Shown piece after piece: positions 1-10,060 of a stretch of 54,471 nucleotides of DNA. The stretch is taken from contig JAUCBJ010007307.1 in assembly GCA_032718475.1 (NCBI GenBank), positions 1 through 54,471 of the forward strand, read 5' to 3'. How positions within the stretch are numbered: the first letter of the stretch is position 1; each line of letters opens with the position of its first letter. The stretch is from Nemertoderma westbladi (lineage: Eukaryota > Xenacoelomorpha > Nemertodermatida > Nemertodermatidae). Both the position numbers and the translations under genes were made by a program. The notes under the pieces were generated by a model. That model did not search any database. It was not told the DNA's origin and saw only the letters and a program-made list of their open reading frames with translations.

Positions 1-228
1 GGGAAATAAATTGGAATTGAATTGAAATTGAAATAGAAAGAAATTGAACATTAAGATCATTAAGAATTGTATTTTATTGTTTAAGACTTTGGTTTCATTG
101 TGGAAGATACTCTATCCTATAGTAAACCCCTCCGCCTCCACTCTGTTTCCCAAGTTGCCTTGGTTCCCATTTATCGACCAGTCAATAATGAAAGCCAGGG
201 TTGGTCTAGGTTGCTGCAATTAAAGTAC

Positions 229-318
229 AGAGCCCAAACAGTGCAGCCTCATCTAGAGCCCAAACAGTGCAGCCCCATCTAGAGCCCAATCTAGAGCCCA
301 AACAGTGCAGCCCCATCT
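229..318. repeat. 26-bp short tandem repeat
   Basis: Three full copies and one truncated copy of a 26-bp unit beginning agagcccaaacagtgcagc. The truncated copy (281-292) lacks the middle of the unit. The repeat lies downstream of the candidate host exons on the minus strand. No coding role is visible. Confidence 0.85.
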
Positions 319-470
319 AGGCATCGAAACAGGAGGGCATCCTGATTAAAAGTCCACGAATGTAATCACTAGACCTCTAGGCTTCTGATATATGAATAAA
401 TATATATACAATAATATTATATTATTATAATAAAATACATAATATACTGTATATATCAATCGAAACCTAC

Positions 471-1180
471 CTGCCTCTTCCTGTTCTACAAACAAATTTT
501 CTTCTAGTTTATCATCTGTCTGTGTCTCTCGAGGTAGACTGAGTTTCCCATAGTTTCGTCTGTAGGCCGTCAGTTTATCATTGTCTTTAACTACTTTATT
601 AGATTCTAGAATATTCTCAGTGCTGGAAAATAAAATACTTTATTATTTATCTGTACCGTACCGTATCGTATAGACTACTGTACTGTACCGTATCACGGAC
701 GGCCAAGCGCATTAGGGTTAGGCACAGTGGCAGCAGATGGTAGGTATCTACAGTATCTACAAAGGGGGTTGGCCATGACATAAATTCTGGATTGTTTTAG
801 AAATATACTTTACATGCCCTATATTTTTTTACTTATTATGCCCTATATATAATTACTTTAATGCCCTATATAATTTTATTTAAACCGATAAAATATTTGT
901 TTTAAATAAAAAACAAATAGGCTGTAGAATACATTATTAGTACCATAAATTACTACCTTTGCTCTGGAATGCCGTTCCAAGCCGATTTTGGTCTGGTCTT
1001 CCGAATCTGTAGTTTGGCCAAAAGGTCTACGCATTTTAATCTGTCTTCGGGTTCCGCCGACTTATAAAATGACCTCAGTCTGTCTGCGAACCCCGGTTGG
1101 AGGATATCGTCACCAACTTCTAACCATTCGTCGTAGGCGGCTCTAGGTGGCGCTGTTTTCGGCCTTTCGTTGGGCGCCAT
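471..1180 (-). CDS. Candidate host gene, first two coding exons (unrecognised protein, 3' part missing)
   Basis: Exon 1 runs from an ATG at 1180 down to 957 (74 codons plus 2 nt) and ends at a donor reading CAAAG|GTAGTA. Exon 2 runs 622 down to 471 (152 nt), preceded by a pyrimidine-rich acceptor (tattttccag) and followed by the donor GCAG|GTAGGT. Joining them keeps one open frame of about 125 residues. That agreement of two donors, one acceptor and the reading phase is the main evidence. The protein is hydrophilic and charged. It starts MAPNERPKTAPPRAAYDEWL, has a stretch around residues 20-58 rich in Leu and acidic residues that looks like a small helical domain, then a Lys/Glu-rich tail. 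No signal peptide or membrane segment is seen. I do not recognise the family. Later exons would lie below 465 or outside the window; none is evident in 1-465. It could be a pseudogene, but both exons are free of stops. Confidence 0.55.
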
Positions 1181-1767
1181 TGTACTGTAGTAACACCTTT
1201 AAACCCCTCCAGGTAAACTGTAAGAATTTCTAACACCGATATAGTACGACTTCTTTTTTCGAAAATATAATTATTTTTGAAGAACTGAAATTCATATAAT
1301 ATATATACTGAAGGACTGTAACTTTAAAAAATTGCCGTACTTAGGCCTACTATTAATTGAAATATTGATGAGGTTAAATTTACATACTTTTCTGAAAAGT
1401 ATCACTTTGTTGTGCTAATCAGTGTACGTGCACAGTTACACACAAGAACGATTTGAGTGAGTTTAAATACAGAAACAAAGATAAGAATACGGCGACATAT
1501 TAATTTTAGTAAATATGTAGGGCATAGAGCAGGGCCAAATATAAAAACTCTACTACAGGTATTAGGCCTTGGCCACTAACTGTCTAGACTCTGGGCGGCC
1601 TAAAATGTAGTTTTATTACAAAATACTAGTAAATGGAAATGGCAGTAAATGGATGCAGTGTAGCCTAATGACTTAGATACTTCATAACTTTACTGCTGTA
1701 CCCAGTCTATGATTGCAGACTTTATGATTTTAATATAATTTATTAATCCACTGTGGTGAATGGTCCC

Positions 1768-2527
1768 ATGGCTGATGCCGAGGAATACATAAAAATTCAG
1801 AATGAGGTTATCTCTCTAGTAAAACTAATTAAAGAAAAGAAAAATGTGAACAACGGCGTGGAACGTCAGCTAATCGACGGACTCACAAGGATGACTTCAA
1901 TGTATACCATTGTAGTTGGTAAACTTGCGGATGCCCGCGCGGAATCTATAACCTCAAAGAACGCTCTCATTGAATGTAAAAATACGGCCGTCCAGCCATC
2001 TCCACGATATTCTGATGCCCTGCGCACCAACCCCGCCAATGGTGCCGGACCAACGCTCCTCTCATCGTACTCTACCAACACTCCGACCACCCAGAGCACT
2101 TCCCCACCTGCCGCGGGTAGGCCCAACGGAGCGGCAAGGCCACCAACTATTCGCGGCAACAGACAGGGAGGAATACTTCGCGCAGTCCCCCCTACACAAC
2201 CACAGCGCAACGCGCCGGGCCCCCGCAAAGCCCACATTCACATTGGGCGTCTCGACCCGGAGGTAACCAGCAAAGATATTGGCGACTACCTTAAAGCGGA
2301 GGCTATCCCCTTCGAGGAGGTAATCGCCATACAACCTCACCCCGACTCCATATATAACAGCTTCCATCTTATCGCCGACCAAGGACCGCGACAAACTAAT
2401 GGACCCATCGCTCTGGACGGAGGGTATAACAATAAGAAATTACCGTTTAACCAACGCTGAACGGGAAACTTTTGGACTTAAACCTCGCCGACCCTGGCTG
2501 AACCGGCCGGAGTCGAGTTCAAACTGA
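1768..2527 (+). pseudogene. LINE A ORF1 (RNA-binding Gag-like protein), one frameshift
   Basis: The first ATG is at 1768 (MADAEEYIKIQ). Residues 1-60 look helical and charged, as in the oligomerising N-terminus of LINE ORF1 proteins. A Pro/Ser/Thr-rich linker follows at about residues 75-150. An RRM-like module begins at KAHIHIGRLDPEVTSKDIG. The frame stays open to 2379, where one extra C (2380) shifts it. Read in the next frame from 2381 the module continues naturally (KDRDKLMDPSLWTEGI) to a TGA at 2525-2527. The uninterrupted frame instead ends at 2460 with an unrelated tail. The shift sits in gaccaagg and could be a real mutation, a sequencing error or, less likely, programmed. ORF2 starts directly after this TGA in the same frame. 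Confidence 0.8.
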
Positions 2528-5368
2528 CAACCACCATTCTGCCAACTCCACACTTACGCGCGCGCAGACAACCCGCACCCCCTCACTGTATCACTATGGA
2601 ATGTGGAAGGTATTAAATACCTCACGGACCACCTCCCAGATAATGAACTTTACTCTCACTCGGATGTTCTTCTCTTCACGGAGACATTCCATACCTCCAC
2701 TACCTTTAATACAACTGAATACTATCCTTTCACGAGCCCTGCAGTGAAGCCCACTAGAGGCCGCCCCTATGGGGGCCTACTGATACTATGTAGACCCAAT
2801 TTAAACCCAGCAATAGTCGCCAGAGATGAATCGTTTATTGCTATTAAAACTATAGCAGCACATTTCATTGTCTTCTACTTCAACCCGGATTACGCAATTG
2901 AAGACATAACATTATCAGTAACTAACGCACTATCCTACACTCACCCAGATATACCCATTATCATTGGCGGGGACTTAAACTGTAGACTTGACAGTGGTAT
3001 TCGAGGGACAAAACTATGCAGCTACTTTAATAATCTAGGATTTATATGTATCAACAACCCAACTGAACCTACCTACATTTCACCACAAGGCGAAAGTCTT
3101 ATTGATCTTCTATTTATAAAGTACCCGGGGTCATTCCCTGTCGATCTCCAGACAACAACGGTCTCTATCAATCCGATTCGTAAACACCAGCGTGTAACAG
3201 CATTGATTACTATTCCGGCGGTCAACCCCGACATCAGCTGCAAACCTATTCGGGTTAGCAGGAAGTTGGATATCAGTCATCTACGTGGATGCCTCGATGT
3301 ACAGTCTCTAGAGGAGGAACTCTCCGGGAACTCAGACGTAGACTCTGCTATACAGTTAGTAAATGATGCAATACTCGAATCGACCGAAACAATCCCCCTC
3401 CGCCGAGCCCATGGTAAACCTTGGTTCGATTCTGACTGTCAGCGACTAAAGGGAACCTTAGTCGAGTCAATGAAGAAGAGGAACGACTCTAACTCCGATA
3501 AACTCGCTTTCTGGGAACAACGCAAACAATACAAAAAGCTTATAAAGTTAAAGCGCTTGGCCTACGAAGAAAACTCACTTAGGAAACTTATAGGAAAAGT
3601 GGAAATTAAACCCTGGCTTTTATTCAGAGACTACAAGCCTAATGTTGCCCCTATAGATGCTACCCGCCTTGAGTCCCACTTTCGGAATTTACTTGGAACC
3701 CGGGTGGATCCTCCTAACTGTGAACCCATCCCAGTCACCACGGAACACGAGCGTAGCACCCCCGAATGGTACAACGAGACATTCTCCAACACCGAAGTTC
3801 TCACAACCATTAATGCTTCGGCAAACAACAAAGCAAATGGCCCGGATAAAATATTTTATGAGCACCTTAAACAGGCAGCCCCTTTCTTGGTTATATTAAT
3901 AACTCTACTCTATAATGTGTGCCTCAATACAGCGAAACTCCCTTTGATCTGGAAAACCAGCGTAATCAATATTATATATAAAGGCAAAGGTGACGTCACA
4001 AATCCGGATAACTATCGCGGTATCGCCCTGATCTGTGTGACCCTCAAGATCCTAACCTCGCTAATAAATAATCGGGTTAGGCAATTCATCTCTCATTATC
4101 TTCCTCCAGAACAGTACGGTTTCCTTCCGGGTAAGTCAACCAAACAAGCCATTTCCCAACTCATCGATGACATATCCGCCGGTTTCCATTCCCCTTCACG
4201 GCAGCAACGTATAATATACGCGGCTTTCATAGATTTCCGTAAGGCGTTCGACATGGTCCCCCGCACTAAACTACTTTACAAAATCTACAACGCAGGTATC
4301 AAAGGGAAGGTTTACGATCTAATAAAGGAGCTACTCGACAACAGTTTTAGAGTTTTCGATGGAATTCGCTTCTCGAATATTATCCAACAGTTGCGTGGCA
4401 TTCTTCAAGGAGACTGCCTTTCTCCAACATTGTTCATTATATTTATTGCTGACCTCGCAGCCGTTATCCGTTCAGCAGGCATTGCTATTATTAAATTCCT
4501 GTTCTATGCCGACGATCTCGTTATCTACTCGAACAATAAGGAGGATATACAGGCATGTTTAACTGCGCTCCATGGATGGTGCCTCTCCAACGGAATGGAA
4601 GTTAACTTGGTTAAGACCAAAGTAATTAAATTCCGTAAAGGAGGCCGCCTCGCTGTCAACGACAACTTCACTTACGGGGCCAACCCAGTTGTTATCGCGA
4701 GCAGCTACGAATACCTCGGGGTCGTCCTTCAGTCTTCGCTCTCCTTCACACGACACATCCAGCAGAAAAAAGAAAGCGCCTCCATAGTAACTGGTTCACT
4801 AAACCATCTCCATCTACTATCAATATCTACAGGTATATCAATATTCAATATGAAAATTGCCCCATTGGTTACTTATTCATTTAAAGAAATCGGACGATTT
4901 TTCACTCTCGCTAATCTTAAAGAAATCGATAAAATTAAAAATAAATATTTAAAGCGAATGCTCTCTCTACACTCATCAACCTCTTCCACTCTAGTGCTGC
5001 ATTTAACTCAAGAAAAATCATTCATTGAGTCCATACTCACCTCCAGCCCCAATATATTCGACACCAATATCGTTTCGAATTACCGCAGTTACCGCCGTGA
5101 ACGCGAGCTAAACTTCCACGACGAAGGTTACCAGCGTGGTCCGGGTTTCCAATGCGAAATCTGGAAACGCGCCGGACAACGTAATCGACACGTAGTTACG
5201 AGGGCAACCGCCCACGGGTTTCACTTCCGTGTCTGCTCAACCGCTACACCGTTCCACGAACTCACATCCACCTGCTGCTGTACATACTGCGGCGAGCCCT
5301 GCGATGACCGTTACCACGTGCTCGTCTGTGCGATGTGCCCACCGCTGTCACAACTGGCTGCTTCATAG
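2528..5368 (+). CDS. LINE A ORF2: endonuclease and reverse transcriptase polyprotein
   Basis: An open frame of 946 codons follows directly after the ORF1 TGA. The N-terminal domain is an APE-like endonuclease: SLWNVEG near codon 22 (metal-binding Asn), LLFTETF (catalytic Glu), GGDLNCRLD near nt 2966 and IDLLFI near nt 3100. The final conserved His lies in RKHQRV rather than the usual SDH. The reverse transcriptase follows, with AFIDFRKAFD (nt ~4220), a GILQGDCLSP turn and the catalytic FYADD at nt ~4502. The C-terminus has a CCHC-like motif (CTYC...YHVLVC, nt ~5275-5330). There is no ATG upstream of or within the endonuclease; the first in-frame Met is in the linker near nt 3470. Translation therefore probably depends on UGA readthrough, reinitiation or a non-AUG start such as the GTG at 2603. 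Confidence 0.88.
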   Translation, partial: QPPFCQLHTYARADNPHPLTVSLWNVEGIKYLTDHLPDNELYSHSDVLLFTETFHTSTTFNTTEYYPFTSPAVKPTRGRPYGGLLILCRPNLNPAIVARDESFIAIKTIAAHFIVFYFNPDYAIEDITLSVTNALSYTHPDIPIIIGGDLNCRLDSGIRGTKLCSYFNNLGFICINNPTEPTYISPQGESLIDLLFIKYPGSFPVDLQTTTVSINPIRKHQRVTALITIPAVNPDISCKPIRVSRKLDISHLRGCLDVQSLEEELSGNSDVDSAIQLVNDAILESTETIPLRRAHGKPWFDSDCQRLKGTLVESMKKRNDSNSDKLAFWEQRKQYKKLIKLKRLAYEENSLRKLIGKVEIKPWLLFRDYKPNVAPIDATRLESHFRNLLGTRVDPPNCEPIPVTTEHERSTPEWYNETFSNTEVLTTINASANNKANGPDKIFYEHLKQAAPFLVILITLLYNVCLNTAKLPLIWKTSVINIIYKGKGDVTNPDNYRGIALICVTLKILTSLINNRVRQFISHYLPPEQYGFLPGKSTKQAISQLIDDISAGFHSPSRQQRIIYAAFIDFRKAFDMVPRTKLLYKIYNAGIKGKVYDLIKELLDNSFRVFDGIRFSNIIQQLRGILQGDCLSPTLFIIFIADLAAVIRSAGIAIIKFLFYADDLVIYSNNKEDIQACLTALHGWCLSNGMEVNLVKTKVIKFRKGGRLAVNDNFTYGANPVVIASSYEYLGVVLQSSLSFTRHIQQKKESASIVTGSLNHLHLLSISTGISIFNMKIAPLVTYSFKEIGRFFTLANLKEIDKIKNKYLKRMLSLHSSTSSTLVLHLTQEKSFIESILTSSPNIFDTNIVSNYRSYRRERELNFHDEGYQRGPGFQCEIWKRAGQRNRHVVTRATAHGFHFRVCSTATPFHELTSTCCCTYCGEPCDDRYHVLVCAMCPPLSQLAAS

Positions 5369-5400
5369 TCATCTTCCAGTTAAATAATAATAATAATATT

Positions 5401-6540
5401 TTATACTTAATATTTATTTTACAAGTGAACGACCTTTTACTGTGTGTTTTTATAATTAATTTTACCGCATATTTACCCCGCCCGGGGTGTATTGAAATAT
5501 ATATATTACAAAATACTGTAGTAACATAACATTATACAGTAAAACAACAATGTAAATAAAAAAGGCCGCAGGCTCTGTACCGGTATGTGAAACCTTTCTT
5601 ATGTGATGGAATTTCTAAATTTCATAATCGGAATAGAGAATAATTTGCACCAATACCAAAAACCGTTAAGATAAGATAACTACTGTACAACAGTAGGCCA
5701 ATTATTTTTTTTCTTGAAAGTTACATTATGTGTCCGGGGTAATGTCAGAGTCGGTACTGTAGGCCTACATATACCCCGATGGCTCTAGAAGTAGACAACT
5801 GACTACTGAATCTTTTAGTAGGATCGGTAGGACTAATGTCAAAATAATCTATGAATAGGGTTGGTGCGCGAAAAAATTGTTAGGCTACAGTAGAAACAAG
5901 TAAATAAGGGTTAACAATGTGCCCTGAATCGAATGGCGGGGTGTGTTTTTTGTAAAAATACATGGAAACGGTCAAAATAGTGGGTTTAAGTAAGCGCGGG
6001 AAGCCAATTTTGAAAATCGGCTATGATTGGCTGCTATTCGACGTCACTACAGTGCATATAAAGTGTGATCTAATAATTTTTAATCTTGGTTTCTATGGGT
6101 AGCAATTTTCGATCCATTCAAATACACATTCTCAATAATTTCACACGCGGCTTAGGCCTATATCAATGAAATCGGAGAGTCTTGCGCGTCTTTTGGCATA
6201 CAATTAATTAAATTCATGATGGGGAAGATCGAAAAAATGCTGTTCACAATGGCACTCGGCCTATTGTAGGCTAGTATCTGAGTATTGAAGCTTTACTTCA
6301 TTAAGTAGGGTTTACCGGTAACCGGTACACATTTTTAATATTCAAGTAGCCTACTACCAATTATTACTACAGTATATTATATATGTGTAATAATAATAAT
6401 AATTATTATTATTATAAAATAAAGGCATTACTAACTCGTATAATAATACAATGAACCATCAAAATTAATATAACAATTAACTGAAATATAAAGTATAGTC
6501 CTAGAATATTAATAATTTCGGTTAATTATAAATTAATACA
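5401..6540. other. AT-rich spacer without a recognisable gene
   Basis: No open frame with recognisable protein similarity on either strand. It holds a promoter-like block near 6020-6062, listed separately, and a self-complementary microsatellite at about 6388-6415, where TAA units turn into TTA units and can fold on themselves. Short TAGGCCTA-type palindromes recur, as elsewhere in this genome. Confidence 0.6.
6020..6062 (+). promoter_or_regulatory. Promoter-like cluster: CCAAT box (inverted), CRE-like site, TATA box
   Basis: Within 43 bp there is gattggct (an inverted CCAAT box), then cgacgtcac (a CRE-like core) and then catataaag (a TATA box) in the order and spacing of a compact animal polymerase II promoter. 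The nearest downstream plus-strand sequence contains no obvious ORF, so the target is unknown. It could be chance in AT-rich DNA. Confidence 0.3.
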
Positions 6541-6558
6541 AAGCTCAATATTGAGCCG

Positions 6559-8369
6559 CTATGTCCGATCCACTGAGCCCAGCACCGTCCCGAAACCAAG
6601 CCCTCGCCATGAACGGCGACCACCTCGAAGGCACAGAGAATTCGACCGCAGCAGAGTAAACTGTAGACGGCGTCGCACGCCCCCCAAAACGCAGGCTAAA
6701 CCACGCTCCCTCATTGACTGGTATGCTTGGCCACTAGGGCCTCTGCGATGTGGTTAATGAGGATGCGGGTCTCAGGACACCAAACACCGTCTGTAGTACC
6801 CACGAGCAGAGTGAAAGACATCCGCCGGTCTTCACAGATAGTGTGGTAGTGGCGCTTTTTGTAGCAGCAACGTTCCTCAAGGAGTGACTCGGTTGACCAG
6901 TTGGCGTGGGTGTAAGAGGTGGCGTCAGCGTTTATAATCGCAACATCAAACGATACCACCCGTTGGTTAGCCCACACACCCCGTGCAACCAGATCCGCTC
7001 TGACCCCCCCCCCCCCCCCCCCCCCCCGACTGCAGCACCCGAACTATACAAGTAACCCCGGGATAGGGTCACCTCCCGCTCGACACTGGAGGCCCCAACC
7101 ACTGAAGTGAGGAGATCGCTGAACACCTCCCGCACCTCGTCATGGCGCTTTACTACTGGAGAATTCACCCCCACAACCCTCGCACCTCACTGGAAGACCG
7201 GGAGGTACCAAGCCATACCGGAGTGAAAGGTTGTCGGGAAATTCATCAGCGCTGAGGTCAGTATGATCCAGTATCGATGGCTGGGCCGTCAACCAACCAC
7301 CAGTCCGATGGTTTACAGCTCTTTCAACTGTTTTCTGACGGTGTGCTGGAACAGCAGCTAGGGCTGCATCGGGCCTCGCTGAAAATGTTGTCTCCAACGT
7401 CTCTCGGGATGACTTAAGAGCCTGGCTCAGCATTGCCCCATGGTCAGCAGCCTGGAGCAGTGCACCGTCCTTTATCGCTTCTGAGACCAAGACGGTTCCT
7501 TTGGTCGATGCTTTCCTCGCTGGTTCTCGGCGAATCAAAGTATCCCTGAGACTGATCCCCCCGTGTCGAGCTGGGAGTGGGAGCAAATCCTCATCAGTGT
7601 CGCTAACAGGAAACCCAAACAAGTCAGGGACAAACTCGGTAAGGAGAGCAGTCCAGATTGGAGAAATCTCGTCATTGGTAGTAGGGACTACTCTCAACAG
7701 GTAGTCCCACTCTGCTTGGACGCAAAGTGAGACATCAGCATGCGCCGACTGTGGTTAATCCTTTGCTACTGCTGAGATTTTGCGGATACTGTCCATCCAT
7801 CCTGAGACCCTCTCACCCACAAATGCGGTTCTCCCGGATTCCTCCCCAATGTATCCACCCAGGAATCTGTGACTGGTTTCGAATTGTACCCCTGTCCATC
7901 GGAATATCTCCTGGGCCTCGGCTTCACAGCCAGGCTTTACAACCAAGAAGGATTTAGAAGCCTCTGGGAAGCATCCGATCAAGGGACCAATCGCCAGGAG
8001 CAAGTCCCACCACTTCCGAACCGCGATAAGTTTACCGGCCGATCCAGAGTCATCCGCATACCAACACTGAGTCTGGTCCCTGGTCTTCCTAGCAGGTAGT
8101 TGATTGGTCACACAGTCGAATAGAGGATCTTCTTTCAAGATAGAGGGTTGTGGTGTTGGTGGGATGCAGTCAGTGGAATCCAGGATTGAAGACTGCCGGC
8201 TAGACTCGAGTAAGTGAGCTTGTGGGGGTAAAGGTGTTGGTGGGATTATTTCCGAGTCCAGTGGGTTGACTTCAATGGTCTGTGATGACTGGTAACTGAG
8301 TTCGCATAGCTTCCGGACCAGTGTTAGGGTTGCACAGGCATATCCGAACATGGCGACAGGATCTCCTTG
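6559..8369 (-). pseudogene. RLE-type non-LTR retrotransposon, 3' half: reverse transcriptase, Cys-rich motif and restriction-like endonuclease
   Basis: Read on the minus strand from 8351. A reverse-transcriptase palm appears first (CWYADDSGSAGKL with the catalytic YADD, then RKWWDLLLAIGP and RFLGGYIG). The same frame passes one TAA at 7752-7754 and continues through a thumb-like region to LPARHGGI and a Cys-rich RCEGCGGEF motif near 7160. After that come frameshifts and a 24-nt G run (C on the plus strand, 7004-7027). Then comes a restriction-like endonuclease: FDVAIINADATSY, CCYKKRHY and FTLLVGTTDG (about 6711-6950), and the tail LLRSNSLCLRGG with a stop at 6559-6561. This order matches LINEs that use an RLE instead of an APE endonuclease. 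The 5' part is missing: the homology stops at the left LTR of the BEL/Pao element and I did not find it resuming beyond the right LTR. Confidence 0.75.
7004..7027. repeat. 24-nt poly-C run inside the RLE-LINE
   Basis: An uninterrupted run of 24 C (G on the coding strand) splits the Cys-rich/endonuclease junction of the decayed LINE and shifts its frame. Similar C or G runs occur at 32913-32935, 42016-42029 and 43693-43713. Length is uncertain in any assembly. Confidence 0.9.
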
Positions 8370-9606
8370 TGTAAAAGCTTCTGTGGGATATAACTGGCCC
8401 CTTTGCTTCGCAATCCAGTTTCCCCCAGGCGCTGGAATACTCTAAAAAAGGTTCTCTGACTGTATATATATTCCCCTCGCCCGCAAGGTACCTTTACAGG
8501 TGTTTTAACGGACATAAAAATCATTCTGCTATATACGTGTTTTAGCGGACATGGTAAGACAAAAACTTGTAATGCACAAACCACCTTTCACAGCTTAGCC
8601 GTGATGATTCATATTACGACATCTAGCAGCTGGTTGTTGACATGGAAACAGCCATTGGCCGCGTGGTTCTTTGTTTGGCTTGGGCCAATCAGGGCGGTTT
8701 TTCCTGTCGACGTGTAGCTTTCCTGCCGATCATAAGGAGAGTGTTCTGTCTTACTGAGAGAGAGAGTTGTTACTTTTGTTGTTATTGCTGTCTAAGCCAG
8801 AAACACCGGCATTTTGTAACCAATACTGCTGTACCGTAAACTGCTTGAATTATCGAAAGTATAAACTGTTACCTCATCAATCCTGACTTAAATCACTCAC
8901 TAATTCATTAATCATATTGTTTGTACTGTTATTTTACCGTCAGTTATTAATTGTAAATATTTGTTGATGGAAATATCGCTATTTGGATAATACGGATAAA
9001 TCACCCAATTCCCAATTTTCTTGATAACACTACAGGTTAGAGAGACCGGCTATAAATAACAATTGCGATTTATATTAATGTGGTGTGTATTGAATCCAAT
9101 GTTATTTAGCAGACCCTACGCGAGTCAATTACTGCTCTCTTTATGTGTGATCAAATATACTGACTGTCGGCAGAATAGTGTGTATGATTGTGATTGGTAA
9201 CAAAGTATTTCCTAAAGAATACGTTTTATACTTTAATCAGCAGCAGTATCGTTGCGTTTAGTATAAGTCTTAGTTCTGTTTAAATAGATAAAGCGCCACG
9301 TCCTAAAGGAACTGTTAATATTTCCCGAAAGCCAATAATATCTGTCAGAGATTAATTATTAACGATCTATCGAATAATACATTAGGTATACACTACAACC
9401 TTACACTGTAATAATACAATTCAAGCATCCGAATTCAGTCTCCCGGGTGTAGATCCATCGGGTGAATGATCGCGCATGGGCTGACTTCGGCTAATGTTTT
9501 GCGTATTAGCATAAATTATTGTCGTATGCTAAAGTGGTTTTAATTAACGAAAAGACATATAAATTTTGGCAGGTTAAACTGCTAAAGGTCTTCGAAAGCG
9601 CGAACA
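8370..9606 (+). repeat. 5' LTR of the BEL/Pao element (1,237 bp)
   Basis: Matches 19450-20708 almost base for base, with small indels around 8755-8870. Starts TG and ends CA. A TATA box (tatatata, 8463-8470) lies about 95 bp in and is a plausible core promoter for the genomic RNA. Confidence 0.92.
8463..8470 (+). promoter_or_regulatory. LTR TATA box
   Basis: tatatata within gactgtatatatattcccc, about 95 bp inside the LTR and conserved at the equivalent place in the 3' LTR. Position and context fit an LTR core promoter. No transcript data are available. Confidence 0.45.
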
Positions 9607-9803
9607 GTAACAGTTTATTCTGTATTGCAGTGTAAGTATTAAATACAGTTTAATACTGTTCTGTCGAACAGTAACAGTTTATAATCTTATTGCAGTAAGC
9701 AATAAGGTTGCAAGTGTAGGCATTAAATACAGTTTAATACTGTTCTGACGAACAGTAACGGTTTACAATCTTATTGCAGTAGGCAATAGGGTTGCAAAAT
9801 ACC
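9601..9803 (+). repeat. Triplicated LTR-leader junction unit
   Basis: Three diverging units start at 9601, 9665 and 9749, each opening with cgaacagtaacrgttta. The first six bases (cgaaca) are the last six bases of the 5' LTR, so the repeat spans the LTR end and the place where a primer-binding site is expected. Units one and two carry the dyad attaaatacagtttaat. I could not identify the primer tRNA. Confidence 0.75.
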
Positions 9804-10060
9804 GTAGTGACTGGTAAAACTGAACCGGTACTTTGTAGGTCAGTAGGCCTAACTGTCATCACCGGTACCGGTACTGCTGTACAAGTACATTAGTGTTATT
9901 CGATTTTGATTGTTGTATACCGGTAGGTCTTGGTACTTAATCAGGGAACGGCCGCCCTGATTTTTTATTTGAGATTCTACTTATTTCTGTTGGTTTTATT
10001 TATTAGTAGGCTAATATTGAGCAGAAGGCGTGTGACCCTGCTCAGATTGTTCAGATAATT

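Larger units (their letters stand above)
1768..5400 (+). mobile_element. LINE A: APE-type non-LTR retrotransposon, two ORFs, nearly intact
   Basis: A plus-strand element with an ORF1 protein, an ORF2 carrying apurinic-like endonuclease and reverse transcriptase, and a short 3' region ending in a TAA-rich stretch (aataataataata at about 5384-5396). Its 5' boundary is unclear; sequence from about 1500 to 1767 may be 5' UTR. No target-site duplication could be located by eye. The single frameshift in ORF1 and a fully open ORF2 suggest a fairly young copy. The lineage (jockey, I or CR1-related) is not settled; an ORF1 with an RRM-like region and an ORF2 ending in a CCHC-like motif fit that broad group. 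Confidence 0.85.
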
